Shown piece by piece: positions 15,683 to 25,262 of a stretch of 64,000 nucleotides of DNA. Source of the DNA: Kluyvera sp046569695 (GTDB lineage: Bacteria; Pseudomonadota; Gammaproteobacteria; Enterobacterales; Enterobacteriaceae); assembly GCF_046569695.1 (NCBI RefSeq), contig NZ_JBKHUI010000012.1:1-64000 (forward strand). Reading direction: 5' to 3'. The position numbers were made by a program, and so were the translations under genes. Within the stretch, counting starts at the first letter, position 1. Every line of letters begins with the position of its first letter. The notes beneath the pieces were generated by a model. The model saw only the letters and a program-made list of their open reading frames with translations. It made no database searches and was not told the DNA's origin.

Positions 15683-16819
15683 ATGGGACAGAGTAAGAAA
15701 TTGAATACAAAATCGCGTTCGCTTTCACCGCTGGTGCAACTGGCGGGAATTCGCAAAGATTTCGATGGGAAAACGGTCATCTCCGATCTGAACCTGACCA
15801 TCAATAACGGCGAGTTCCTCACGCTGCTTGGCCCCTCTGGCTGCGGTAAAACAACCGTTCTTCGCCTTATCGCTGGGCTGGAAAACGTCGATGCCGGGAC
15901 AATCCATCTGGAGGACCAGGACATCACCGACGTGCCTGCCGAAAACCGCCACGTCAATACCGTGTTCCAGAGCTACGCGCTATTCCCGCATATGACCGTT
16001 TTCGATAACGTCGCCTTTGGCCTGCGGATGCAGAAAACCCCGGCAAACGATATCAGCCCACGGGTTCACGATGCGCTGCGTATGGTGCAGCTTGAAGAGT
16101 TTGCCCAGCGTAAACCGCACCAGCTCTCCGGCGGGCAGCAACAGCGCGTCGCCATTGCCCGCGCCGTGGTCAACAAGCCAAGCCTGCTGCTGCTCGATGA
16201 ATCCCTCTCCGCGCTCGACTACAAGCTGCGTAAGCAGATGCAGAACGAACTGAAAGCGCTGCAGCGTAAGCTTGGCATCACCTTCGTGTTCGTCACCCAT
16301 GACCAGGAGGAAGCCCTGACCATGTCCGACCGTATCGTGGTGATGCGCGACGGCAAAATTGAGCAGGACGGCACGCCGCGCGAAATCTACGAAGAGCCGA
16401 AGAATCTGTTTGTGGCGAGCTTTATTGGCGAGATCAACATCTTCAACGCCACCGTTATTGAACGCCTCGACGAGCTGCGCGTGCGCGCCAGCGTCGAAGG
16501 CCGCGAATGCAATATTGACGTCAAATTCCCGGTCACGCCGGGGCAAAAGCTTAACGTTCTGCTGCGCCCGGAAGATCTGCGCGTCGATGAAATTCACGAC
16601 GGCACCGAAGTCGACGGCCTGATTGGTTACGTACGCGAGCGTAACTATAAAGGCATGACGCTGGAGTCAGTGGTTGAGCTTGAGAACGGCAAGATGGTGA
16701 TGGTCAGCGAATTCTTCAACGAAGACGACCCCGACTTTGACCACTCGTTAGATCAGAAAATGGCGATTAATTGGGTAGAAAGCTGGGAGGTTGTACTGGC
16801 TGATGAAGAGCACAAGTAA
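15683..16819 (+). CDS. potA: Spermidine/putrescine ABC transporter ATPase PotA
   Basis: Cytoplasmic ATPase that powers polyamine import by PotBCD. The 378 aa match E. coli. It has Walker A GPSGCGKTT, the Q-loop (FQSYALFPH), ABC signature LSGGQQQR, Walker B LLLLDESLSALD and the switch histidine in FVTHDQEEA. The C-terminal TOBE regulatory domain runs from about 280. It is the first gene of potABCD, and its 3' end overlaps potB. Confidence 0.98.
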   Translation: MGQSKKLNTKSRSLSPLVQLAGIRKDFDGKTVISDLNLTINNGEFLTLLGPSGCGKTTVLRLIAGLENVDAGTIHLEDQDITDVPAENRHVNTVFQSYALFPHMTVFDNVAFGLRMQKTPANDISPRVHDALRMVQLEEFAQRKPHQLSGGQQQRVAIARAVVNKPSLLLLDESLSALDYKLRKQMQNELKALQRKLGITFVFVTHDQEEALTMSDRIVVMRDGKIEQDGTPREIYEEPKNLFVASFIGEINIFNATVIERLDELRVRASVEGRECNIDVKFPVTPGQKLNVLLRPEDLRVDEIHDGTEVDGLIGYVRERNYKGMTLESVVELENGKMVMVSEFFNEDDPDFDHSLDQKMAINWVESWEVVLADEEHK

Positions 16820-17660
16820 GTTCCAGAATGTGGTGATTGCCACCATCGTCGGTTGGCTTGTGCTGTTCGTGTTCCTGCCCAACCTGATGATCATCATCAC
16901 CAGTTTCCTGACGCGTGATGATGCCAACTTCGTCCAGATGGTCTTTACCCTGGACAACTACACCCGGCTGCTTGACCCGCTGTACGCCGAGGTGCTGCTG
17001 CATTCGCTGAACATGGCGTTTATCGCGACGCTAGCGTGCCTGGTGCTGGGCTATCCCTTCGCCTGGTTTCTGGCGCGTCTGCCGCATAACGTGCGCCCGC
17101 TGCTGCTGTTTTTGCTGATTGTGCCGTTCTGGACCAACTCGCTGATTCGCATCTACGGGCTGAAAATTTTCCTCAGCACCAAGGGCTATCTCAACGAGTT
17201 CCTGCTGTGGCTGGGCATTATTGATACCCCTATCCGCATCATGTTCACCCCCAGCGCGGTGATTATCGGCCTGGTCTATATCCTGCTGCCGTTTATGGTG
17301 ATGCCGCTCTACTCCAGCATTGAAAAGCTCGATAAACCGCTGCTGGAAGCGGCGAAAGACCTCGGTGCCAGCAAGCTGCAAACGTTTATCCGCATCATTA
17401 TTCCGCTGACCATGCCGGGGATTATCGCCGGCTGTCTGCTGGTGATGCTGCCAGCGATGGGGCTGTTCTACGTCTCTGACCTGATGGGCGGTGCGAAAAA
17501 CCTGCTGATTGGTAACGTCATCAAGAGCCAGTTCCTCAACATCCGCGACTGGCCGTTCGGTGCGGCCACCAGCATTACGCTGACCGTAGTGATGGGGCTG
17601 ATGCTGCTGGTGTACTGGCGCGCCTCGCGCCTGCTGAATAAGAAGGTGGAGCTGGAATGA
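16803..17660 (+). CDS. potB: Spermidine/putrescine permease PotB
   Basis: Inner-membrane permease subunit with six predicted helices. The ATG at 16803 gives 285 aa and overlaps potA by 17 bases, with GGGAGG 12 bases upstream. A TTG at 16791 is the only farther start in the open frame and looks worse. The cytoplasmic EAA loop that docks on PotA reads EAAKDLGASKLQTFIRII. Some annotations of the family begin about 10 residues later. Confidence 0.95.
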   Translation: MKSTSKFQNVVIATIVGWLVLFVFLPNLMIIITSFLTRDDANFVQMVFTLDNYTRLLDPLYAEVLLHSLNMAFIATLACLVLGYPFAWFLARLPHNVRPLLLFLLIVPFWTNSLIRIYGLKIFLSTKGYLNEFLLWLGIIDTPIRIMFTPSAVIIGLVYILLPFMVMPLYSSIEKLDKPLLEAAKDLGASKLQTFIRIIIPLTMPGIIAGCLLVMLPAMGLFYVSDLMGGAKNLLIGNVIKSQFLNIRDWPFGAATSITLTVVMGLMLLVYWRASRLLNKKVELE

Positions 17661-18448
17661 TCGGTCGACTGCTGCGCGGCGGCTTTATGTCCGCCATTTA
17701 CGCCTATCTCTACATCCCGATTATCATTTTGATCGTCAACTCGTTTAACAGTTCACGCTTCGGGATCAACTGGCAGGGCTTCACCACCAAATGGTACAGC
17801 CTGCTGATGAACAACGACAGCCTGTTACAGGCGGCCCAGCACTCGCTGACGATGGCGATTTTCTCCGCCACCGCCGCCACGCTGATTGGCTCGCTCACCG
17901 CCGTAGCGCTGTACCGCTACCGCTTTCGCGGCAAGCCGTTCGTCAGCGGCATGCTGTTTGTGGTGATGATGTCGCCGGATATCGTGATGGCGATTTCTCT
18001 GCTGGTGCTGTTTATGCTGCTCGGCATTCAGCTTGGTTTCTGGTCGCTGCTGTTCTCGCATATCACCTTCTGCCTGCCGTTCGTCGTGGTCACCGTCTAC
18101 TCGCGCCTCAAAGGCTTTGACGTGCGCATGCTGGAAGCGGCGAAGGATCTCGGAGCCAGCGAACTGACCATTCTGCGCAAAATCATTCTACCGCTGGCGT
18201 TACCGGCAGTGGCCGCCGGCTGGCTGCTAAGCTTTACCCTGTCGATGGATGACGTGGTGGTATCGTCGTTCGTGACCGGGCCGAGCTATGAAATTCTGCC
18301 GCTGAAGATCTACTCAATGGTGAAAGTTGGCGTTTCACCGGAAGTGAACGCGCTGGCGACGATTTTGCTGGTGCTGTCGCTGGTGATGGTGATTGCCAGC
18401 CAGCTGATTGCACGAGATAAAACCAAGGGCCTGAAGGTCAGGCACTAA
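17657..18448 (+). CDS. potC: Spermidine/putrescine permease PotC
   Basis: Second permease subunit of the PotABCD importer. The 263 aa (264 in E. coli) have six membrane helices, with the EAA loop MLEAAKDLGASELTILRKI contacting PotA. Its ATG overlaps the potB stop (ATGA), so the two are translationally coupled. potD follows after 16 bases. Confidence 0.97.
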   Translation: MIGRLLRGGFMSAIYAYLYIPIIILIVNSFNSSRFGINWQGFTTKWYSLLMNNDSLLQAAQHSLTMAIFSATAATLIGSLTAVALYRYRFRGKPFVSGMLFVVMMSPDIVMAISLLVLFMLLGIQLGFWSLLFSHITFCLPFVVVTVYSRLKGFDVRMLEAAKDLGASELTILRKIILPLALPAVAAGWLLSFTLSMDDVVVSSFVTGPSYEILPLKIYSMVKVGVSPEVNALATILLVLSLVMVIASQLIARDKTKGLKVRH

Positions 18449-18464
18449 ACTCAGGGGACGTAAA

Positions 18465-19511
18465 ATGAAAAAATGGTCACGCCACCTGCTCGCGGCAGGT
18501 GCTTTAGCGCTCGGTATGAGTGCGGCCCACGCGGACGATAGCAAAACGCTCTATTTCTATAACTGGACGGAGTACGTGCCGCCTGGACTTCTGGAACAGT
18601 TCACCAAAGAGACCGGCATCAAGGTTATCTATTCGACCTACGAGTCGAACGAAACCATGTACGCCAAGCTCAAGACTTACAAAGACGGTGCCTACGATCT
18701 GGTGGTGCCGTCGACCTACTTTGTCGACAAGATGCGCAAAGAGGGCATGATCCAGAAGATCGACAAAAGTCAGCTGAGCAACTTTAAGAACCTCGACCCG
18801 GAGATGCTCAACAAACCGTTCGATCCGAACAACGATTACTCGATCCCGTATATCTGGGGCGCCACGGCGATTGGCATCAACAGCGATGCGATTGACCCGA
18901 AAACCGTCACCAGCTGGGCTGACCTGTGGAAGCCAGAGTATAAAGGCAGCCTGCTGCTGACCGACGATGCCCGTGAAGTGTTCCAGGTCGCGCTGCGTAA
19001 GCTCGGCTACTCCGGTAACACCACCGACCCGAAAGAGATTGAAGCGGCCTACAACGAGCTGAAAAAGCTGATGCCAAACGTGGCGGCGTTCAACTCCGAC
19101 AACCCGGCTAACCCGTATATGGAAGGCGAAGTCAATCTGGGGATGGTGTGGAACGGCTCGGCGTTCGTGGCCCGTCAGGCCGGTACGCCGCTGGAAGTGG
19201 TGTGGCCGAAAGAAGGCGGTATCTTCTGGATGGACAGCCTCTCTATTCCCGCCAATGCCAAAAACAAAGAGGGCGCGCTGAAGCTGATTAACTTCCTGCT
19301 GCGCCCGGACGTGGCAAAAGAGGTGGCGGAAACCATCGGCTACCCAACGCCAAACCTGGCGGCGCGTAAGCTGCTGAGCCCGGAAGTCGCTAACGACAAA
19401 TCGCTCTACCCGGATGCCGAAACCATCAACAAAGGCGAATGGCAAAACGATGTTGGCAGCGCCAGCACGCTGTACGAAGAGTATTACCAGAAGCTGAAAG
19501 CGGGACGTTAA
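18465..19511 (+). CDS. potD: Spermidine/putrescine-binding protein PotD
   Basis: Periplasmic receptor that delivers polyamines to PotBC. The 348 aa match E. coli. It has a signal peptide ending SAAHA-DD, and polyamine-pocket segments FYNWTEYVPPG, STYESNETMYAKL and VWNGSAFVARQ. It is the last gene of potABCD. A REP-like palindrome, not a clear T-rich terminator, lies just downstream. Confidence 0.98.
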   Translation: MKKWSRHLLAAGALALGMSAAHADDSKTLYFYNWTEYVPPGLLEQFTKETGIKVIYSTYESNETMYAKLKTYKDGAYDLVVPSTYFVDKMRKEGMIQKIDKSQLSNFKNLDPEMLNKPFDPNNDYSIPYIWGATAIGINSDAIDPKTVTSWADLWKPEYKGSLLLTDDAREVFQVALRKLGYSGNTTDPKEIEAAYNELKKLMPNVAAFNSDNPANPYMEGEVNLGMVWNGSAFVARQAGTPLEVVWPKEGGIFWMDSLSIPANAKNKEGALKLINFLLRPDVAKEVAETIGYPTPNLAARKLLSPEVANDKSLYPDAETINKGEWQNDVGSASTLYEEYYQKLKAGR

Positions 19512-19524
19512 TTTACAGGCCCGC

Positions 19525-19554
19525 TAGCCCGGCAGGCATCGCGCCGCCGGGCTA
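19525..19554. repeat. REP-like palindrome (CCCGGC family), copy 1
   Basis: TAGCCCGGC (19525-19533) is inverted as GCCGGGCTA (19546-19554). It is one of five related palindromes in this window (also near 26470, 40258, 42723 and 56065), different from the GCCGGATGGCG-type REPs. Its last three bases form the stop codon of the minus-strand epimerase gene. Confidence 0.7.
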
Positions 19555-20391
19555 CACCAGCGCTATCTCCGCCGAAAAATGCATCTCCTCCCCCGCACTC
19601 AGCAACACCAACCCCGGCTGTCCTTCCATCGAGTGCGCATCAACCGGATGGCTTTGCGGTTCAAGACAGACAAATGATTCACCGGGCGGGTGATACAACA
19701 TCAGCCAGGGCGTACGGGCCGTCAGCTGCACCGTCATGTCCGATCGTCGTAGCGTCGCCACGCCGCCCCAGCCGGAATAGCCCACATTTTGCCAGCGGTC
19801 GGCAACCGGTGCGGGCCGATTAAAGTCGGCGTCTTCAGGCAGCGTGGGCTGCCATCGTTCAGGCAAATGCCGTTTCCCTTCCGGCCAGTAGCCCGCGGAA
19901 GAGAAGGTCAGCGTCGTATCGCTATCGAGGGTAAAGAACGGATGGATTCCCGTGCCATACAGCATCGGTTTAATCCCGCGATGACGCAGCGTTATCGCCA
20001 CCTGCAAAGCAGTTTCTACCAGCGTATAGCTCAGCTCGGCGTGATAATCGAACCCGCAGCGGTGCCGTTGGCTCAGGGTCAGAACGCAGCGTTGCGCCGT
20101 CTGTGATATCACCGTCCAGCGGCTTACCCAGCCGTCGCCATGCAGGAAGAAGTCATTATCCGCCGGGGAGTCCGGCAGCATCACCCACTCTCCCGCCAGC
20201 ATAAAGCGATTATCCCGCACCCGGTTTGCCACGGGGAGCATGGGAAACAGCGCCACACCATCCGGCCGAGCGCCCTTCCCTGGGTGCAGCAGCGGCTGGC
20301 CGTCAGCCACCCGCTCCAGGCTCAGTACCGCGCCACCTTGCGGGGTAATGCGCATCCGCAGATACGCATTCTCAAGCAGCAGTTCGGTCAT
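19552..20391 (-). CDS. Aldose 1-epimerase (mutarotase), YphB-like
   Basis: Galactose-mutarotase-fold protein, 279 aa, expected to interconvert alpha and beta anomers of a sugar. The likely catalytic pair is the His in GTGIHPFFTL and the Glu in FVCLEPQSHPVDAHS. There is no signal peptide, so it is cytoplasmic. Its start overlaps the MFS porter stop by one base, so it is the third gene of an operon with the DUF5107 protein and the porter. It is like E. coli YphB in family and context (a DUF5107/TPR gene and a ROK regulator nearby). The sugar is unknown. Confidence 0.88.
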   Translation of the reverse strand: MTELLLENAYLRMRITPQGGAVLSLERVADGQPLLHPGKGARPDGVALFPMLPVANRVRDNRFMLAGEWVMLPDSPADNDFFLHGDGWVSRWTVISQTAQRCVLTLSQRHRCGFDYHAELSYTLVETALQVAITLRHRGIKPMLYGTGIHPFFTLDSDTTLTFSSAGYWPEGKRHLPERWQPTLPEDADFNRPAPVADRWQNVGYSGWGGVATLRRSDMTVQLTARTPWLMLYHPPGESFVCLEPQSHPVDAHSMEGQPGLVLLSAGEEMHFSAEIALV

Positions 20392-21824
20392 CAGTGCGCT
20401 CGACCGGTGTTGGCTGCCGTTGCGCTTTTCTGGTGGCTCGCCGCCAACTGTTCTTCCAGCGCCTCCAGGGTCACGCCTTTTGTCTCTGGCACGTTACGCA
20501 GGATGTAGAGATAGCCCAGCGCGCAAATGATGCCATAGAGCGTGAAGCTGCCCGCCGCGCCCAGACCGGCATTGAGCAGTGGGAAGGTGTAAGTCAGCAG
20601 GAAACAGGCTACCCACAGCCCCAGCGTTGCCAAAGACATCGCCAGCCCGCGCACGCGGTTAGGGAAAATCTCCGCCAGCAATACCCAGGTGACCGGCGCC
20701 AGCGTCAGGGCGTAGATGGCGATCGCCGCCAGCACCAGCAGCAGCACCGGCCACCCCATAATGCCCAGCGCATAGGCCCCGGCAATCAACGCGTAGATAA
20801 CCGTTAAACCGCTCGCCCCCAGCAGCATCAGCTTGCGACGCCCCAGTTTATCCACCAGCGGCAACGCGGCGATGGTGAAGACCAGGTTGATAATCCCGGT
20901 GGCGACTATTGATTTCAACGTACCGTTGATATCAAACCCGGCGGAGGCAAAAATCTCCTGTGCATAGTTGAAAATCACGTTGATACCGCACCACTGCTGG
21001 AAGATAGCCAGCACGATGCCCATAATCACCACCGGTTTAACCTGCGGCTGTAACAGCGTAGAAAAGGCGACACGCTGGCTATCTTTCGCCAGCGTATGGG
21101 CGATATCGTTCAGGGTACGGCTGGCATATTCCGGCGAACCAATACGCTCCAGCATCTGACGGGCGCGGGACTCTTTCCCAGCCTTCATCAGCCAGCGCGG
21201 CGATTCCGGTACGATAAACAGCAGCAGTAAGAAGGCGACCGCGGGCAGTAATTCTGCGCCAAACATCCAGCGCCAGCCCATTTGCCCGTTCCAGCTCTCG
21301 ACAATCGCCTGCTGGGTCGCACCAGCGGCTACCGGTTCGGCAATCAGCAGATTCACCAGTTGCGCTGCCAGCACGCCAATGACGATGGTCAACTGGTTGA
21401 TGGCGACAAAGCGCCCGCGTTTTTCTGCCGGGCTCACTTCGGCGATATAAAGCGGGCTCAGCGCAGAGGCGAGCCCAATCCCGACGCCGCCCACGATGCG
21501 ATACACCACAAACATGTCAAAGTTGCTGGCCATCGCCGTTCCCCACGCCGAGGCGCTAAAGAGAATGGCCGCAAGGATAAGCGGCAGGCGGCGACCAAAT
21601 TTATCGGCACACCAGCCCGAAACCAGCGCGCCAAGTACGCAACCGACCAGCGCCGAGCTCATTGCCCACCCGGACTGCGCCGGGTCGGTGATATTAAAGT
21701 AGGCTTCATAGAACGGCTTTGCGCCGCCGATCACCACCCAGTCGTAGCCAAATAGCAGCCCACCACAGGCGGCCACCAGGCAGATGGTCCAGACGTACCC
21801 CATTTTTAATTCTGTAGCTTTCAT
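20391..21824 (-). CDS. MFS sugar porter (XylE/GalP-type)
   Basis: Twelve-helix sugar:proton symporter family protein, 477 aa. Family signatures are present: loop 2-3 DKFGRRLPL, the end of TM6 motif PESPRWLM, QQWCGINVIFNYAQ in TM7, DKLGRRKLM in loop 8-9 and the C-terminal PETKGVTLEALE. These place it in the sugar porter family rather than in drug efflux families. It lies between a DUF5107/TPR gene (66 bases upstream) and a mutarotase gene. In the K-12 yph locus the transporter is an ABC system, so this is a substitution. The substrate is not predictable. Confidence 0.9.
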   Translation of the reverse strand: MKATELKMGYVWTICLVAACGGLLFGYDWVVIGGAKPFYEAYFNITDPAQSGWAMSSALVGCVLGALVSGWCADKFGRRLPLILAAILFSASAWGTAMASNFDMFVVYRIVGGVGIGLASALSPLYIAEVSPAEKRGRFVAINQLTIVIGVLAAQLVNLLIAEPVAAGATQQAIVESWNGQMGWRWMFGAELLPAVAFLLLLFIVPESPRWLMKAGKESRARQMLERIGSPEYASRTLNDIAHTLAKDSQRVAFSTLLQPQVKPVVIMGIVLAIFQQWCGINVIFNYAQEIFASAGFDINGTLKSIVATGIINLVFTIAALPLVDKLGRRKLMLLGASGLTVIYALIAGAYALGIMGWPVLLLVLAAIAIYALTLAPVTWVLLAEIFPNRVRGLAMSLATLGLWVACFLLTYTFPLLNAGLGAAGSFTLYGIICALGYLYILRNVPETKGVTLEALEEQLAASHQKSATAANTGRAH

Positions 21825-21861
21825 GTTGATTTCCTCAGTCGGAAAACGCAGGGTCAGAGTG

Positions 21862-21883
21862 GCGGGCGACTCATGCCGCCCGC
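21862..21883 (-). other. Intercistronic hairpin
   Basis: GCGGGC (21862-21867) and GCCCGC (21878-21883) form a small GC-rich stem between the DUF5107 gene and the porter. It has no T-run, so it is more likely an RNA stability element or partial attenuator than a terminator. Confidence 0.4.
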
Positions 21884-21890
21884 TGTTATG

Positions 21891-24800
21891 TTATGGCAAC
21901 AGATCGTGTTTCAACACATGGTGGAACAGATGCGCTTTGTCATGCGCAGGGTTAAGGGTTAGCAGGCGAGTCAACAGCGCCGTGCCGCGTTCACGTTCGC
22001 CCAATCCCAGCCAGCCCAACGCTTCAATAAACAGGCAGTGCTGCTGATGCTGCTGGCGGCTATCGCTATCCAGCGCCACCAGGTCCGGCAGAGAGACCGC
22101 GAAGAAGTCGCTCTCCGGCGGCGTGTCGCGGTTGGCTTCGGCCCAGGAAATAAAGCTGCGGAAATGCGTTTCGGCCCCGGCGTTATCGCCCAGCGCCCGT
22201 CGCGCCATTCCTTGCCAGAAAAGGTAATCGGCAGGCTGGTCGTTGTAATAGCGTCCAGCCTCCAGCACCGATTCGCCGTCACGGGCACGGCTGAAGTAGT
22301 ACTGCGCCTGCTCATGCTGCCCCGCCTGCGAGGCATAGACGCCCAGCAGATACCAGATATCGTTATCCGTCTGCCCCGGCAGGCGGCCTTCGCCGAGGTT
22401 ATGCGGATAACGCAGCGCGGCTTCCAGCAACGCGGTCGAACGGCTCGGATCATCCTGCGCTAACGCCCGATGCATCTGGTTGAGCAAATACTGCCCGGTG
22501 ACTTTCCCCTCCCCGCCTTCCCACGGATGGAAGACGCGGTCACGCAATACCTCGGCGGCGGCATCATAATCACCGTGGGCATGCCACAGGCTGAGCAGCT
22601 CAGCGGTGAGATCGTCACGGCGGAAGACCACGCTCAGCCGGTCATTGAGCCGCGACAAACGGGTCTCTACGCTTTCTGCATTCAGCTTCGCCAGACAGTC
22701 CAGCTCAAACAGGAAGCGCGCATTTTCCGGCTCCAGCGCTACCGCCTGCGCCAGACTTTGCGCCGCCGCATCGGCGTCGTGCTGTTTGTTCCACTGCCAG
22801 ATACCCAGCAGACGGTGAGCCGGGGCAAAGGTCGGCTCCAGCGCCAGAGTTTGCTGCCAGCAGGCTACCGCTTCATCGTAGCGGCGCTTGCTGTACCAGA
22901 AGCAGCCCAGCAGCCAGATGGCGAAAGGAGAATCCTGGAGCTGTTGCAGCATCTGCACTTCATCCAGCGTATTGGGGAAGCGCACCCGGCGGGCAAAGGC
23001 CTGCCGCGCCCGTTGCAGGTTGGCGGCACGATCGTCGCCCAGCGCCGCACGCCACAGCAGCGGCAACGTCTCCTGGCTGTCCAGGACGGCCAGCAGCGTT
23101 CGCGCGTCCTCACGCAGGCCTAGCGAGATAAGCCAGCCGGCCAGAATGCTGGCGTTAGTGCCGCGTTGCCCGGTCACCTTAAGCAGCGAGTCGCGATCGG
23201 CATCGTCGCCGCGAATAGCCCAGCGTGCGTAATGCAACGGGTAGCTCAGCGGATACTGCGCCAACTGTTGTGCAATCCAGCGCAGCGCTTCGTCTTCACG
23301 GCCCAAACGCGCCAGCACCAGCGCTTTCAGCCCCATCGCCAGATTATTGCTGCCGTTAAATTGCAGGCTCTGCTCGACTTTTTTCAACGCGTCAGCATAG
23401 TCGCCGCGCTTCATCGCCAGCCGTGCCAGCGCCCAGAAGGCCGCATCGCGACAGTTGCCGCTCCAGCTCGCTTTGTAATAGCTATCCCATGCCGCATCGT
23501 CGTTATCCTGACGCTCCAGCGCCGTTGCCAGCAGCCAGCTGGCCTCGCCGTCGCGCGGGTTTTTATTCAGCCGATGCGCCCGCACCAGCGCGGCTTCCGC
23601 ACACTGCTGCGCCTGCGCCCAGTCGGCGGCATTCAGCGCCAGCGTACCGAGCGCGACGTTATTGCGATAATCGTGAGGGTCGATAGCCAGCGCCCGACGG
23701 TAGTAGTCCTGCGCATGGCGGCTGGCGTGGTTGTACTGCTCCAGATGCTGGCCGATGAAATAGAGCTCGTCCGGGTTATCTATCGCTTCCGGCAGCGCTG
23801 GGGCTTGCGCCGCGTCCGGCAGCGGTGTCTCCTGCGGGATATGCTCGTCATAGCGCAACAGCGTGGCTCCGGTGGCATCAAGCACCGTCAGCGACAAACG
23901 CTGTGGCCCCGGCGACGGCAGCGCCTGCTGCCAGCTCTCTCCCGGCGTTAACGAGATCACGGTCTCCCATTGCGGTTCGCCCTCTGATGCCAGCACAACG
24001 CTAACTTCATGTAGCGGAGCCACGGCGTAGACGCCCAGCGTGACAGCGTCGTCACTGCGTTCCAGTTTGATAGCCAGCGTAGTGCTGGCGTTGTGCACCC
24101 GACCCAATTCGCCATACGGCAGGAAGTTCTGCACAAATACCTTCTCTTCGAACGGGGCGAGCCAGGTAAAGTCTGGCTGATTATCGGTGTAGACCCCGGT
24201 CATGAGTTCAATGTACGGGCCGTTCTCATCGGTCAGGTTGCGATCCCAGGCCTGGCCAAAATCACCGTAGCCCCAGCTCCACTGTTTTTTGCCCGGTGAA
24301 ACGTGATGGTCTGCAACGTGCAGCAGCCCGCCATGCTCGCCGTGGTGGTAGGCGCCGACAAAGTCATAGTCTGATTTTTCCGCCATATAGGAGGTCGGTA
24401 CCGGCACGTTTTTATAGCGTGAGATATCCACGCCCGCGGAGTAGTCCACCTTGTAGTAAGTGCCGGTAGCAATCGGGAATGCCGATACGGCGCGCTTGCC
24501 GTGGTCGAAAACGGCGGTCACGTCCGGTGGGAAGATGCTCTGGTGATCGTCGCCGCCCTTCACCGCCGGGTTAGCCCACCACAGGAAATGACGCGGAGTG
24601 GCGTTGCCGTTAAAGACCTTGCCGGTAATCTCAACGAGCGCCCGGTCTGGATACAGCGTGAAGCCCGCCATCACCTGCAGACCACGCATCGGCTCCACTT
24701 CGCCCATCCATACCGTCTGCTCGCCCTGCTTACCCGCCTGGATATTCACGTCAACCGGCATAAAGGTGGTCGGGCGGTGATGCTGCGGCCAGTTAAACTC

Positions 24801-25148
24801 GATGCCGCCGGAGATCCACGGCCCTAGCAGGCCAACCAGCGCCGGTTTCACCACTTCGTTGTAGTAGACAAAGTCACGCTCACGGACTTTGTCGTAGGCG
24901 CGGTGGATACGCCCCCCTAACTCCGGCAGCAGCATCACGCGGATGAAGTCGTTCTCCATCCATACCGCCTGGTAATCACGCATTTCGCGTTCACCGGTCA
25001 GGGTATCGATAACGCCATAGGGCCAGACCGCGCCGGAAGATCCTTGATAGACGCGTTTTTCAAGAAACATCGGATTGGGATCTTCGGCTCCGGTGGTCCA
25101 TGTTGGAAGGGATACGGTTTCTTGCCAAACCTTCACTGCACTGTACAT
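21891..25148 (-). CDS. DUF5107/TPR protein, YphG-like
   Basis: Large cytoplasmic protein, 1085 aa from the ATG at 25148, which has GGAGAG just upstream. The frame extends 27 residues further but with no family sense. The N-terminal 330 or so residues look like DUF5107, a beta-rich carbohydrate-enzyme-like fold (GGRIHRAYDKVRERDFVYYN, GGIEFNWPQHHR, HFLWWANPAVKGGDDHQ). From about 440 to the end are helical tetratricopeptide-type repeats rich in Ala, Leu and Trp (for example NNVALGTLALNAADWAQA). It resembles E. coli YphG, of unknown activity. Its place next to a mutarotase, sugar porter and ROK regulator suggests a role with a sugar or glycoside. Confidence 0.85.
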   Translation of the reverse strand: MYSAVKVWQETVSLPTWTTGAEDPNPMFLEKRVYQGSSGAVWPYGVIDTLTGEREMRDYQAVWMENDFIRVMLLPELGGRIHRAYDKVRERDFVYYNEVVKPALVGLLGPWISGGIEFNWPQHHRPTTFMPVDVNIQAGKQGEQTVWMGEVEPMRGLQVMAGFTLYPDRALVEITGKVFNGNATPRHFLWWANPAVKGGDDHQSIFPPDVTAVFDHGKRAVSAFPIATGTYYKVDYSAGVDISRYKNVPVPTSYMAEKSDYDFVGAYHHGEHGGLLHVADHHVSPGKKQWSWGYGDFGQAWDRNLTDENGPYIELMTGVYTDNQPDFTWLAPFEEKVFVQNFLPYGELGRVHNASTTLAIKLERSDDAVTLGVYAVAPLHEVSVVLASEGEPQWETVISLTPGESWQQALPSPGPQRLSLTVLDATGATLLRYDEHIPQETPLPDAAQAPALPEAIDNPDELYFIGQHLEQYNHASRHAQDYYRRALAIDPHDYRNNVALGTLALNAADWAQAQQCAEAALVRAHRLNKNPRDGEASWLLATALERQDNDDAAWDSYYKASWSGNCRDAAFWALARLAMKRGDYADALKKVEQSLQFNGSNNLAMGLKALVLARLGREDEALRWIAQQLAQYPLSYPLHYARWAIRGDDADRDSLLKVTGQRGTNASILAGWLISLGLREDARTLLAVLDSQETLPLLWRAALGDDRAANLQRARQAFARRVRFPNTLDEVQMLQQLQDSPFAIWLLGCFWYSKRRYDEAVACWQQTLALEPTFAPAHRLLGIWQWNKQHDADAAAQSLAQAVALEPENARFLFELDCLAKLNAESVETRLSRLNDRLSVVFRRDDLTAELLSLWHAHGDYDAAAEVLRDRVFHPWEGGEGKVTGQYLLNQMHRALAQDDPSRSTALLEAALRYPHNLGEGRLPGQTDNDIWYLLGVYASQAGQHEQAQYYFSRARDGESVLEAGRYYNDQPADYLFWQGMARRALGDNAGAETHFRSFISWAEANRDTPPESDFFAVSLPDLVALDSDSRQQHQQHCLFIEALGWLGLGERERGTALLTRLLTLNPAHDKAHLFHHVLKHDLLP

Positions 25149-25262
25149 TCGGCTCTCCACTAAATAAATTGAAGTGAAATGGGGGAATGACAGCATTCTG
25201 ACCGAGCATGTCGCGGTTAAAATGCGCAATGCTCACGCAATACAGTTAAGGGAGTTAAGTAA
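25149..25262. promoter_or_regulatory. Divergent promoter region of the sugar locus
   Basis: A 114-bp gap between the divergent DUF5107 and ROK regulator genes. The ROK regulator most likely binds here, but I saw no clear palindrome of the Mlc/NagC type. The regulator has a GGGAG ribosome-binding site. Confidence 0.45.
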
